Of a stretch of 64,000 bases of DNA, positions 1 through 8,053 are shown one piece after another. The notes under the pieces are model-generated. The model made no database searches. It was not told where the DNA came from and worked only from the letters and a program-made list of their open reading frames with translations. Position 1 is the first letter of the stretch. Every line of letters starts with the position of its first letter. The translations under genes and the position numbers were made by a program. This stretch comes from Paraburkholderia ginsengisoli NBRC 100965 (GTDB lineage Bacteria > Pseudomonadota > Gammaproteobacteria > Burkholderiales > Burkholderiaceae): positions 34,096-98,095 of the forward strand of contig NZ_BBJF01000012.1 in assembly GCF_000739735.1 (NCBI RefSeq), read 5' to 3'.

Positions 1-1088
1 CGCGTCCCGCGCTGCTGTCCCGGCGCGCATGGCTCGCGCTGATCGCGCTGATCATCGTATTCGGCCTCGGCGTGCCGTTCGCCACGCTGGTGGTGCCCGA
101 AACGAGCGCACTGCATCTGTCCGCGTACGCGACGACCATCACCGGCAAGTTCATGTGCTACGCGATCGCGGCGCTCGCGCTCGATCTGGTGTGGGGCTAC
201 TGCGGCATCCTGAGCCTCGGCCATGCGCTGTTCTTCGCGCTCGGCGGCTACGCGATCGGCATGTACCTGATGCGCGCGATCGGCCATGACGGCAAGTACG
301 GCAGCGACCTGCCCGACTTCATGGTGTTCCTCGACTGGCATCAACTGCCGTGGTACTGGCAGGGCACCCAGCATCTCGGCTACGCGTTGCTGCTGGTGGT
401 GCTGGTGCCGGCGGTGGTCGCGTGGGTATTCGGCTTCTTCACGTTCCGCTCGCGCGTGAAAGGCGTGTACCTGTCGATCATCACGCAGGCGATGACCTTC
501 GCCGCGATGCTGCTGTTCTATCGCAACGAGACGGGTTTCGGCGGCAATAACGGCTTCACGGACTTCAAACGCATCGGCGGCTTTCCGATCACGCATCCAG
601 GCACGCGCACCGCCCTGCTGCTGATCACCTTCGCGGTGCTGATTCTCGCGTTCCTCGGCGCGCGCGCCATCGTCACATCTAAGCTGGGACGCGTCGTGAC
701 CGCCGTGCGCGATGGCGAAACCCGCCTGATGTTCCTCGGCTACAGCCCGCTCGCATACAAGCTGTTCGTGTGGACCGTGTCGGCGGTGCTGTGCGGGATC
801 GCCGGCGCGTTGTACGTGCCGCAGGTCGGCATCATCAACCCGGGCGAGATGTCGCCGGGCAACTCGATCGAGATGGCGATCTGGGTCGCGGTGGGCGGAC
901 GCGGCACGCTGATCGGGCCGATCATCGGCGCGTTCGCGGTGAACGGCGCGAAGAGCTTCTTTACGGCGAATTTCCCTGAATACTGGCTGTTCTTTCTCGG
1001 TCTGATTTTCGTGCTGGTCCCGCTGCTGCTGCCGAACGGCATCATGGGGCTGATCGAACTCGTGACGCGCAAGAGGAACCGCTCATGA
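1..1088 (+). CDS. urtC: Urea ABC transporter permease UrtC (5' end outside window)
   Basis: Inner-membrane permease of the high-affinity urea importer UrtABCDE. The reading frame is open from base 3, so the gene enters from the left; 361 residues are visible against a usual length of roughly 360-400. The protein is strongly hydrophobic with many membrane spans and carries the LivM-type stretch GILSLGHALFFALGGY near residues 70-85 and a loop with GGRGTLIGPIIGAF near the C terminus. It overlaps urtD by four bases (ATGA), so the two are translationally coupled. Assignment to urea rather than branched-chain amino acids rests on the adjoining urtD, urtE and urease genes. The true start is not in the window; a GTG at 72 lies inside the frame. 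Confidence 0.93.
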   Translation, partial: RPALLSRRAWLALIALIIVFGLGVPFATLVVPETSALHLSAYATTITGKFMCYAIAALALDLVWGYCGILSLGHALFFALGGYAIGMYLMRAIGHDGKYGSDLPDFMVFLDWHQLPWYWQGTQHLGYALLLVVLVPAVVAWVFGFFTFRSRVKGVYLSIITQAMTFAAMLLFYRNETGFGGNNGFTDFKRIGGFPITHPGTRTALLLITFAVLILAFLGARAIVTSKLGRVVTAVRDGETRLMFLGYSPLAYKLFVWTVSAVLCGIAGALYVPQVGIINPGEMSPGNSIEMAIWVAVGGRGTLIGPIIGAFAVNGAKSFFTANFPEYWLFFLGLIFVLVPLLLPNGIMGLIELVTRKRNRS

Positions 1089-1948
1089 ACGAAAACCCGA
1101 TGGTTCCTGATCTGGATTTACCGGAAGACCCCGCCGTGCATTCGCTGAGTGGCGTCGCGAGCATGGGGCGCGCGGTGGTGCCGGGCGAGATCGATGTGTC
1201 GCACGGCACGATCCTCTACCTCGAGGACGTGACCGTGAGCTTCGACGGCTTTCGCGCGCTGAACGCGCTGACGCTCACCATCGACGCCGGCGAACTGCGT
1301 TGCATCATCGGCCCGAACGGCGCCGGCAAGACGACGATGATGGACGTCATCACCGGCAAGACCGAGCCGGATTCCGGCAAGGTGTTTCTCGGCCAGTCGA
1401 TCGACCTCACGCGGATGAACGAGCCGTCCATCGCGCGTGCGGGGATCGGCCGCAAGTTCCAGAAACCGACCGTGTTCGAGCAGCACCCCGTGTGGGAAAA
1501 CCTCGAACTGGCGATGAAGACCGACAAGGGCTGGTTCGCGTCGTTGCGCGCGCGGCTGGATCGCGAGGCGCAGGCGCGTATCGAAGAGACGCTGGCGCTG
1601 ATCGGTCTGGAGAGCGAAGCGCGGCGCTCGGCCGGCGAGCTTTCGCACGGACAGAAGCAGCGGCTCGAAATCGGCATGCTGCTGATGCAGCAACCGGCTC
1701 TGTTGCTACTCGACGAACCGGCCGCCGGCATGACCGACGACGAGACCATGCAGTTGGCCGAGTTGCTCAATCATCTGCGCGGCACCTGCTCGATGATGGT
1801 CGTCGAACACGATATGGAGTTCGTGGCCGCGTTGTCGGGCGCGACCGGCAAGGTGACGGTGATGGCCGAAGGGCGTGTGCTCGCGCACGGCACGCTCGAC
1901 GAAGTGAAGAAAGACGAGACGGTCATCGAGTCTTACCTTGGCAGATAA
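1085..1948 (+). CDS. urtD: Urea ABC transporter ATP-binding protein UrtD
   Basis: One of the two cytoplasmic ATPases that drive urea import through UrtB/UrtC. The protein has 287 residues with an N-terminal extension of about 40 residues before the ABC domain, as is common in UrtD. Visible motifs are Walker A GPNGAGKTT (about 76-84), the signature LSHGQKQ (about 186) and Walker B LLLLDEP (about 206), with a H-loop in VVEHDMEF. The start ATG at 1085 overlaps the urtC stop. The order urtC-urtD-urtE is the standard one. LivG is the closest alternative, but the linked urease genes favour UrtD. Confidence 0.93.
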   Translation: MNENPMVPDLDLPEDPAVHSLSGVASMGRAVVPGEIDVSHGTILYLEDVTVSFDGFRALNALTLTIDAGELRCIIGPNGAGKTTMMDVITGKTEPDSGKVFLGQSIDLTRMNEPSIARAGIGRKFQKPTVFEQHPVWENLELAMKTDKGWFASLRARLDREAQARIEETLALIGLESEARRSAGELSHGQKQRLEIGMLLMQQPALLLLDEPAAGMTDDETMQLAELLNHLRGTCSMMVVEHDMEFVAALSGATGKVTVMAEGRVLAHGTLDEVKKDETVIESYLGR

Positions 1949-2000
1949 GCGGGCCGATCAGTTGACCGATGAACCACTGCTTCGAACGGATAAAACGAAC

Positions 2001-2693
2001 ATGCTGGAAGTAGACAAGCTGAACCAGTACTACGGCGGCAGCCACATCCTGCGCGATGTGAAACTCACCGTGCCCGACGGCAAGCTCACCGTCCTGCTGG
2101 GCCGCAACGGCGTCGGCAAGACCACGCTCTTGCGCTGCCTGATGGGCGTCGTGCAGACGAAGAGCGGCTCGATCGCCTGGCGCGGCACGCCGATCACCAA
2201 ACTGCCGACCTACTCGCGCGTCGAGCAGGGGCTCGCGTATGTGCCGCAAGGCCGCGATATTTTCCCGCGGCTGACCGTCGAGGAGAATCTGCTGGTCGGC
2301 GCGGCCAGCAAGAAGGCGCCGAAGAAAATCCCCGACCGGATCTACGAACTGTTCCCGGTGCTGAAGGACATGCGCAGCCGTCGCGGCGGCGATCTGTCGG
2401 GCGGTCAGCAGCAGCAGCTCGCGATTGGCCGCGCGCTGATGAGCGATCCGCAACTGCTGATCCTCGACGAACCGACCGAAGGCATCCAGCCGTCGATCAT
2501 CCAGGACATCGGCCGCACGCTGCGGCAACTGGTCGAGGAAATGGGCATGACGGTGCTGCTCGTCGAGCAGTACTACGACTTCGCGAAGGACATCGCGGAT
2601 CGTTACTGGGTGATGAGCCGTGGCGAGATCGTCGCGGGCGGCGAAGGCGCGAACATGGATAGCGACGGCGTGCGCGCGTTGATCGCGGTTTGA
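2001..2693 (+). CDS. urtE: Urea ABC transporter ATP-binding protein UrtE
   Basis: Second ATPase of the urea importer. I chose the ATG at 2001 (230 residues, MLEVDKLNQYYGG), which gives the usual UrtE length. An in-frame start at 1938 inside the end of urtD would add 21 polar residues without family resemblance. Walker A GRNGVGKTT lies at about 34-42, the signature LSGGQQQQ at about 132 and Walker B LLILDEP at about 152. The stop codon falls inside an 11-bp tandem repeat (2690-2733). UrtE and UrtD pair as a heterodimer in the known systems. Confidence 0.92.
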   Translation: MLEVDKLNQYYGGSHILRDVKLTVPDGKLTVLLGRNGVGKTTLLRCLMGVVQTKSGSIAWRGTPITKLPTYSRVEQGLAYVPQGRDIFPRLTVEENLLVGAASKKAPKKIPDRIYELFPVLKDMRSRRGGDLSGGQQQQLAIGRALMSDPQLLILDEPTEGIQPSIIQDIGRTLRQLVEEMGMTVLLVEQYYDFAKDIADRYWVMSRGEIVAGGEGANMDSDGVRALIAV

Positions 2694-2733
2694 GTGCCGT
2701 TTGATCGCCGATTGATCGCCGATTGATTGCCGT
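2690..2733 (+). repeat. Four tandem copies of an 11-bp unit at the urtE stop
   Basis: Read directly: TTGAGTGCCGT, TTGATCGCCGA, TTGATCGCCGA, TTGATTGCCGT in immediate succession. The first copy contains the urtE stop codon. The unit is not palindromic and has no T-run, so it is not an obvious terminator. A fifth, poorer copy may follow at 2734. Function unknown; it may be slippage-generated. Confidence 0.75.
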
Positions 2734-2873
2734 TCGATCTTCGAGTCATCGCAGCGTGACCGGCATGCGCCATTGCGCGTGCTATTCTCGCCGCATCCTT
2801 GGGCGGCGCGGTTCGCGTCTGCCCTGCGGGCGCAAGCCCGCTTAGCCAACACGTCGCTCGCACGTCCATTCGC

Positions 2874-3779
2874 ATGTCGCTTCACGAAAATCACGCCACG
2901 CTCGCCGCTGTGTCGACTTCGGCGCAAAACGCGACGCAACCCGCCGCGCATTCGTCATGGCGCGCGCGTCTCGAACTCGGCTTCGCCAAACACCACGAAC
3001 GCACGACGCTCGCGCATCGGCTGCATGACGGCCCGCTGCGCGTGCAGCGTCCGCTCTATCCCGAAGGTCACGCGATCTGCCATGCGGTGATCGTTCATCC
3101 GCCCGGCGGGATCGCGGGCGGCGACCGGCTCGACATCGACGTCGTGCTCGACGCCGATGCGCATGCGGTCGTCACGACGCCGGGCGCGACCAAGTGGTAC
3201 AAGTCGAACGGCCGCGCTGCGCATCAGCTTATCGACGTGCATGTCGGCGAGCGCGCGAAGCTCGACTGGCTGCCGCAAAACAACATCGTGTTCGACCACG
3301 CGAACGCGCATCTGGAGTTCTCGCTGACGCTCGCCGAGGGCGCCACCGCATTGGGCTGGGATGCGACCCAGCTCGGTCGACAGGCAGCCGGCGAACACTG
3401 GTCGAATGGGCACCTGCGAGCCGTCTCGCGGATCGTCGGCGCCGACGGCGAGTTGCTGTGGCTCGAACGCGCGAATCTCGACGCGGACGATCCGCTGCGC
3501 AATGCACCCCAAGGGCTCGCCGGCTTCCCCGCCTACGGGACGCTGTGGGCCGTCGGCCCCGCTTGCGACGACGCGCTCGCCGAGTCCCTGACCGCGCAAC
3601 TGCCGTTCGACGATTCGCTGCGCGCCGCCGCCTCGTGCGTGACGAACGGCGTACTGCTCGTGCGCGCGGTCTCGCGTTCGATGGAAACGCTTCAGCACGC
3701 GCTGACGCGCTGCTGGCTGCAATTGCGGCCGGTCGTGCATGGCGTTCAAGCAAAGCCCCTGCGGATCTGGTCGACCTGA
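2874..3779 (+). CDS. ureD: Urease accessory protein UreD
   Basis: Nickel-insertion chaperone that binds apo-urease and, with UreF and UreG, helps load the dinuclear nickel site. I chose the ATG at 2874 (301 residues, MSLHENHATL). A longer in-frame start at 2799 would add 25 residues of low resemblance. Family landmarks visible are PLRVQRPLYPEG, HPPGGIAGGDRL, TTPGATKWY and DWLPQNNIVF. It is separated from the rest of the urease genes by a solute-binding protein gene and a sigma-54 promoter, so it probably belongs to the urt transcript or has its own promoter in the 180-bp gap after urtE, where I see no clear consensus. Confidence 0.93.
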   Translation: MSLHENHATLAAVSTSAQNATQPAAHSSWRARLELGFAKHHERTTLAHRLHDGPLRVQRPLYPEGHAICHAVIVHPPGGIAGGDRLDIDVVLDADAHAVVTTPGATKWYKSNGRAAHQLIDVHVGERAKLDWLPQNNIVFDHANAHLEFSLTLAEGATALGWDATQLGRQAAGEHWSNGHLRAVSRIVGADGELLWLERANLDADDPLRNAPQGLAGFPAYGTLWAVGPACDDALAESLTAQLPFDDSLRAAASCVTNGVLLVRAVSRSMETLQHALTRCWLQLRPVVHGVQAKPLRIWST

Positions 3780-3873
3780 TTCATTCGTCCGGGGCGGACT
3801 GGGCGCGGTCAGCGCCTTTCACCTTTGCAAGGCCATGCGCGCACCACCGCGGCGCATACGCTCGCCCCAATCG

Positions 3874-3884
3874 GGTGCAGCACC
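3874..3884. promoter_or_regulatory. Perfect 11-bp palindrome upstream of the sigma-54 promoter
   Basis: GGTGCAGCACC, a perfect dyad about 40 bp upstream of the -24 element. NtrC-type sites contain GCACC/GGTGC half-sites, although normally in the opposite arrangement. A second imperfect dyad with TGCGC and GCGCA arms lies near 3836-3856. Either could be an enhancer-binding protein site; this is inference from position. Confidence 0.3.
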
Positions 3885-3920
3885 TCTCCTCCCTACTCGC
3901 AAGCTCAAGCGGCACGGCGA

Positions 3921-3936
3921 TGGCACACACCTTGCA
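3921..3936 (+). promoter_or_regulatory. Sigma-54 (RpoN) promoter upstream of the solute-binding protein and ureABC
   Basis: The sequence TGGCAC ACACC TTGCA matches the -24/-12 consensus TGGCAC-N5-TTGCA at every defined base. It lies 95 bp before the ATG of the solute-binding protein gene, so transcription would start near 3948. RpoN promoters of nitrogen genes are commonly activated by NtrC. This places the solute-binding protein, and by read-through ureABCEFG, under probable nitrogen-limitation control. Confidence 0.8.
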
Positions 3937-4030
3937 TCGTCAAGCGCCACGATGCTGCCGCGCCTCGACGGCAGCCGATCGGCACATCGCCGTCACGACA
4001 ATCACCACACCGCGCCACCGCCGACAGACC

Positions 4031-4843
4031 ATGAAACTATCGCTCACTCGCCCCGCGCGCCGCGCGTTGCTCGCCGCGCTGCTGTCCGTGCCCATCGTCG
4101 CTCACCTCGCCTTTCATGCCGCGTCCGCTCACGCCGATACGCTCGATAGCATCGCCAAAGCGGGTGTGCTGAAAGTGGCCGTGCCGGAAGACTATCCGCC
4201 GTTCGGCGCGGTCGGCCCCGACATGAAGCCGCAGGGCTACGACATCGACACCGCCGCGCTGCTCGCGAAGTCGATGAACGTGAAGCTCGAACTCGTGCCG
4301 GTCAACAGCGCGAACCGCATTCCGTATCTGCAAACCGGCAAGGTCGATCTGGTGATCTCGTCGCTCGGCAAGACGCCGGAGCGCGAGAAGGTGATCGACT
4401 TTTCGAGCGCCTATGCGCCGTACTACCAAGGCGTGTTCGGCCCCGCCGACATCAAGGTGAGCGGTCCCGCCGATCTCACCGGCAAGACGGTCGGCGCCAC
4501 GCGTGGCGCGCTCGAAGAGATCGGCCTCTCGCAGATGGCGCCGAACGCGACGATCAACCGCTTCGAGGACAACAACGCGACCATCGCCGCGTTCCTGTCG
4601 GGCCAGGTGCAGTTGATCGCCGCGGGCAACATCGTCGCCGCCGCGATCATCGCGAAGAATCCGCCGCGCCGGCCGGAGCCGAAGTTCATCATCAAGAATT
4701 CGCCGTGTTTCGTCGGCATGAACAAGAACGAGCCGCGCCTGCAGCAGAAAGTGGACGCCGCGATCGCGCAGGCCAAACACGACGGCACGCTGGAGACGAT
4801 GTCCAGGAAGTGGTTCGGTGCGCCGTTGCCGGCCGATCTGTAA
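4031..4843 (+). CDS. Family 3 extracellular solute-binding protein inside the urease cluster
   Basis: Periplasmic substrate-binding protein of the polar amino acid ABC type (270 residues). The N terminus MKLSLTRPARRALLAALL followed by a hydrophobic run and SAHA-D is a classical signal peptide. The mature part starts LDSIAKAGVLKVAV and has the family pattern PPFG, GYDIDTAALLAKSM, GKVDLVISSLGKTPEREKVIDFS. No permease or ATPase gene accompanies it, so it is an orphan that may feed another importer. It sits between ureD and ureA, directly downstream of a consensus sigma-54 promoter, and is followed by two strong hairpins before ureA. The ligand is unknown; a nitrogen compound is a contextual guess. 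Confidence 0.88.
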   Translation: MKLSLTRPARRALLAALLSVPIVAHLAFHAASAHADTLDSIAKAGVLKVAVPEDYPPFGAVGPDMKPQGYDIDTAALLAKSMNVKLELVPVNSANRIPYLQTGKVDLVISSLGKTPEREKVIDFSSAYAPYYQGVFGPADIKVSGPADLTGKTVGATRGALEEIGLSQMAPNATINRFEDNNATIAAFLSGQVQLIAAGNIVAAAIIAKNPPRRPEPKFIIKNSPCFVGMNKNEPRLQQKVDAAIAQAKHDGTLETMSRKWFGAPLPADL

Positions 4844-4893
4844 GCACGCCGTTAGCCGGACTTGATACCGTGACCGGCTGACCAGGCGTTGCC

Positions 4894-4918
4894 GGCGTTG
4901 CCGCCCCGGGGCAACGCC
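4894..4918 (+). promoter_or_regulatory. Hairpin 1 between the solute-binding protein gene and ureA
   Basis: Arms GGCGTTGCC (4894-4902) and GGCAACGCC (4910-4918) are perfectly complementary with a 7-base loop. There is no T-run after it, so it is not a standard intrinsic terminator. It may attenuate transcription, protect the upstream transcript end or cause differential expression within the operon. Confidence 0.5.
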
Positions 4919-4924
4919 TATCAT

Positions 4925-4962
4925 GGTCATGGCCGGCCCCTGCGGGGGCCGTTGCCATGACC
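4925..4962 (+). promoter_or_regulatory. Hairpin 2 between the solute-binding protein gene and ureA
   Basis: Outer arms GGTCATGGC (4925-4933) and GCCATGACC (4954-4962) enclose an inner GGCCCC/GGGGCC stem with a short loop. This nested structure lies immediately after hairpin 1 and 46 bp before the ureA start. Tandem stable stems without T-runs suggest partial termination or mRNA stabilisation. Confidence 0.5.
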
Positions 4963-5008
4963 ACCACCCGGCCGTCACCAGACCGTCACAACCGAACGCA
5001 CACATTCG

Positions 5009-5311
5009 ATGAAGCTCACACCTCGCGAGAAGGACAAGCTGCTGATCTTCACCGCCGCGCTGCTCGCCGAACGGCGCCGCGCGCGCGGCCTCAAACTCAA
5101 CTATCCGGAAGCGATCGCGTTCATCACCGCCGCGCTGATGGAAGCGGCCCGCGACGGCAAGACCGTCGCCGAGGTCATGTACTACGGCACCACGCTGCTC
5201 ACGCGCGACGACGTGATGGAAGGCGTGCCGGAGATGATCCCCGACATCCAGGTCGAAGCGACGTTTCCCGACGGCACCAAGCTCGTCACCGTTCATCACC
5301 CGATCCCTTAA
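5009..5311 (+). CDS. ureA: Urease subunit gamma
   Basis: Smallest structural subunit of urease (100 residues, the normal length). The sequence starts MKLTPREKDKLLIFTAAL and contains the hallmark LKLNYPEAIAFI and EVMYYGTTLLTRDDVMEGV blocks, ending VHHPIP. It forms the (alpha-beta-gamma)3 enzyme with UreB and UreC in the cytoplasm. UreB follows after 18 bp. Confidence 0.98.
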   Translation: MKLTPREKDKLLIFTAALLAERRRARGLKLNYPEAIAFITAALMEAARDGKTVAEVMYYGTTLLTRDDVMEGVPEMIPDIQVEATFPDGTKLVTVHHPIP

Positions 5312-5329
5312 GCGTACAAGGCAAGCCCC

Positions 5330-5635
5330 ATGATTCCCGGCGAACTCATCACCGACGACGGCGAACACGAGCTCAACGCGGGCCGCGCGACGGTCACGGT
5401 GGTCGTGTCGAATACCGGCGACCGCCCGGTGCAGATCGGCTCGCACTACCACTTCTACGAGGTGAACGAGGCGCTCTCGTTCGATCGCGAAACGGCGCGC
5501 GGCTTCCGGCTGAATATCGCGGCGGGCACCGCCGTGCGCTTCGAGCCCGGCCAGGAACGCACCGTCGAGCTGGTCGCGCTGGCGGGCGACCGTGTCGTCT
5601 ACGGCTTCAACGGCAAGGTGATGGGCAAGCTGTGA
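5330..5635 (+). CDS. ureB: Urease subunit beta
   Basis: Structural subunit of urease, 101 residues, normal length. It opens MIPGELITDDGEHELN and contains RPVQIGSHYHFYEVN and LNIAAGTAVRFEPGQ, which are conserved family blocks. It lies between ureA and ureC in the standard order, with 70 bp to the chosen ureC start. Confidence 0.98.
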   Translation: MIPGELITDDGEHELNAGRATVTVVVSNTGDRPVQIGSHYHFYEVNEALSFDRETARGFRLNIAAGTAVRFEPGQERTVELVALAGDRVVYGFNGKVMGKL

Positions 5636-5705
5636 GCCACCGTGCGCGCCATGCGCTCCTGTGCCCTCTCGCCCGCACCGCCCTGCTCAATTCCGGACTC
5701 ACACC

Positions 5706-7412
5706 ATGACCTTACGCATCGACCGCCGCGCCTACGCGGAAATGTTCGGCCCCACCTCCGGCGACCGCGTGCGTCTCGCCGATACCGAGTTGCTGATCGA
5801 AGTCGAGCGCGACTTCACGACCTACGGCGAAGAAGTCAAATTCGGCGGCGGCAAGGTGATTCGCGACGGCATGGGCCAGTCGCAACGCGTGCACGCCGAC
5901 GTGGTCGACACGGTCGTGACGAACGCGGTGATTCTCGATCACTGGGGCATCGTCAAGGCCGACATCGGCATCAAGAACGGCCGCATCGCCGCGATCGGCA
6001 AAGCGGGCAATCCCGACATCCAGCCGAATGTGACGATCGCGATCGGCGCGTCCACCGAAGTGATCGCGGGCGAAGGGCTGATCGTGACGGCGGGCGGCAT
6101 CGACACACACATTCACTTCATCAGCCCGCAGCAGATCGAGGAAGCACTCGCGAGCGGCGTGACGACGATGCTCGGCGGCGGCACGGGTCCGGCAACGGGC
6201 ACGAACGCAACCACCTGCACGCCGGGTCCGTGGCATCTCGAACGGATGCTGCAGGCGGCCGATGGTTATCCGATGAACCTCGGCTTTCTCGGCAAGGGCA
6301 ACGTGAGCCAGCCGCAACCCGCGCTGGAGCAGATCGCCGCCGGCGCAATCGGTCTGAAGCTGCACGAGGACTGGGGCACGACGCCCGCCGCAATCGACAA
6401 CTGCCTCTCGGTTGCCGACGACACCGACACGCAGGTCGCGATCCACACCGACACGCTGAACGAAGCGGGCTTCGTCGAAGCGACGGTGGCCGCGTTCAAG
6501 GGCCGCACGATCCACACGTATCACACCGAAGGCGCGGGCGGCGGCCACGCGCCGGACATCATCAAGGTGTGCGGCGAGGCGAACGTGCTGCCCTCGTCGA
6601 CCAATCCGACGCGCCCGTACACCGTCAACACGCTCGAAGAGCATCTCGACATGCTGATGGTGTGCCATCACCTGGACCCGTCGATCGCGGAAGACATCGC
6701 GTTCGCCGAGTCACGTATTCGTCGCGAGACGATTGCGGCCGAAGACATCCTGCACGACCTCGGCGCGCTGTCGATGCTGTCGTCGGATTCGCAGGCGATG
6801 GGGCGCGTGGGCGAAGTGATCATCCGTACGTGGCAGACCGCGCACAAGATGAAGGTGCAACGCGGCGCGCTGCCTGAAGACAACGCGCGCCACGACAACT
6901 TCCGCGCGAAGCGCTACGTTGCCAAGTACACGATCAACCCGGCGATCACGCACGGCATCGCGCATGAAGTCGGTTCGATTGAGCCGGGCAAGTGGGCCGA
7001 CCTCGTGTTCTGGGAGCCGGCGTTCTTCGGCATCAAGCCGTCGCTGATTCTCAAGGGCGGCATGATCGCGATGGCGCAGATGGGCGACCCGAACGCGTCG
7101 ATTCCGACGCCGCAGCCGGTCCACTATCGCGAGATGTTCGCGACGCGCGGTGGAGCGCTGGGGCGCACGTCGCTGACCTTCGTTTCGCAGATGGCCGCCG
7201 ACGCGGGCGTCGCCGAACGGTACGGCCTGAATAAGCGTATCGTGGCCGTGAAGAACTGCCGCAACATCTCGAAGGCAGACATGATTCACAACGCGTGGCG
7301 TCCGGCGATCAGCGTCGATCCGGAAACCTATCAGGTGATCGCCGACGGTCAGCTGCTGACCTGCGAGCCGGCCACCGTGCTGCCGATGGCGCAACGCTAC
7401 TTCCTGTTCTAA
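5706..7412 (+). CDS. ureC: Urease subunit alpha (catalytic)
   Basis: Catalytic subunit that hydrolyses urea to ammonia and carbamate. I chose ATG 5706 (568 residues, MTLRIDRRAYAEMFGPTSGDRVRL); a longer in-frame start at 5661 is not family-like. Nickel ligands are recognisable: H135 and H137 in IDTHIHF, the carbamylated lysine K218 in GLKLHEDWG, and the IHTDTLNE and TYHTEGAGGGHAPD blocks. The active-site flap MVCHHLDPSI is intact. Nothing suggests inactivation. Confidence 0.98.
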   Translation: MTLRIDRRAYAEMFGPTSGDRVRLADTELLIEVERDFTTYGEEVKFGGGKVIRDGMGQSQRVHADVVDTVVTNAVILDHWGIVKADIGIKNGRIAAIGKAGNPDIQPNVTIAIGASTEVIAGEGLIVTAGGIDTHIHFISPQQIEEALASGVTTMLGGGTGPATGTNATTCTPGPWHLERMLQAADGYPMNLGFLGKGNVSQPQPALEQIAAGAIGLKLHEDWGTTPAAIDNCLSVADDTDTQVAIHTDTLNEAGFVEATVAAFKGRTIHTYHTEGAGGGHAPDIIKVCGEANVLPSSTNPTRPYTVNTLEEHLDMLMVCHHLDPSIAEDIAFAESRIRRETIAAEDILHDLGALSMLSSDSQAMGRVGEVIIRTWQTAHKMKVQRGALPEDNARHDNFRAKRYVAKYTINPAITHGIAHEVGSIEPGKWADLVFWEPAFFGIKPSLILKGGMIAMAQMGDPNASIPTPQPVHYREMFATRGGALGRTSLTFVSQMAADAGVAERYGLNKRIVAVKNCRNISKADMIHNAWRPAISVDPETYQVIADGQLLTCEPATVLPMAQRYFLF

Positions 7413-7414
7413 CC

Positions 7415-8053
7415 ATGCGTACTCTCGACAAACTGCTGGCGCCGCATCTGAAGCTCGCGCCGGTGCTGGTGAAACGGGCGCCGACGCTGACGCTCGCCTT
7501 CGATGAACGGCGCAAGAGCCGCCTTGCGGCCACGCTCGATAACGGCGAGGAAGTCGCGCTGCTGTTGCCGCGCGGTACGGTGCTGCGCGACGGCGACGTG
7601 CTGGTCGCCGACGATGGCGGCCTCGTGCGCGTAGTCGCCGCGCCGGAATCGGTGCTTTACGTGCGCGCGAAAGATGCGTTGACGCTGACGCGCGCCGCGT
7701 ATCACCTCGGCAATCGTCATACGCCGGTCGAGGTTGGCGCGGATTATCTGAAGCTCGAATACGATCCGGTGCTGGCCGATATGCTCAAGCGAATCGGCGC
7801 GACGGTCGATCAGGTGTCGATGCCGTTTCAGCCGGAGTCCGGCGCTTATGGCGGCGGCCATAAGCATGGGCATGACGAGACGTTCGCCGAGGACTATGCG
7901 CTCGCGCAGCAGGTGTTTGGCGAGCATCATGGGCATGGGCATTCGCATGATCATGAGCACGGGCATGGTCATTCGCACGATCACGACCACAGCGGTCACG
8001 TCCACGACGAATCGTGTGGCCACGCGCATCACTCGCACCATGCGCATCGCTGA
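7415..8053 (+). CDS. ureE: Urease accessory protein UreE with His-rich tail
   Basis: Metallochaperone that delivers nickel to the UreDFG-apourease complex. The start ATG at 7415 lies two bases after the ureC stop (212 residues). The C-terminal 50 or so residues are extremely rich in His, Asp and Glu (runs such as HHGHGHSHDHEHGHG), a nickel-storage tail present in only some UreE proteins. The core ends near PFQPESGAYGGGHKHGH. The gene overlaps ureF by 14 bases within the His-coding stretch. Confidence 0.96.
   Translation: MRTLDKLLAPHLKLAPVLVKRAPTLTLAFDERRKSRLAATLDNGEEVALLLPRGTVLRDGDVLVADDGGLVRVVAAPESVLYVRAKDALTLTRAAYHLGNRHTPVEVGADYLKLEYDPVLADMLKRIGATVDQVSMPFQPESGAYGGGHKHGHDETFAEDYALAQQVFGEHHGHGHSHDHEHGHGHSHDHDHSGHVHDESCGHAHHSHHAHR

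Noticed and set aside
2690..2733. Regular repeats considered as a CRISPR array
   Set aside because: The units are 11 bp and directly adjacent with no spacers.
2763..2790. GGCATGCGCCATTGC upstream of ureD as a second sigma-54 promoter
   Set aside because: Spacing between the GG and GC elements is one base too long and the flanking consensus bases are poor.
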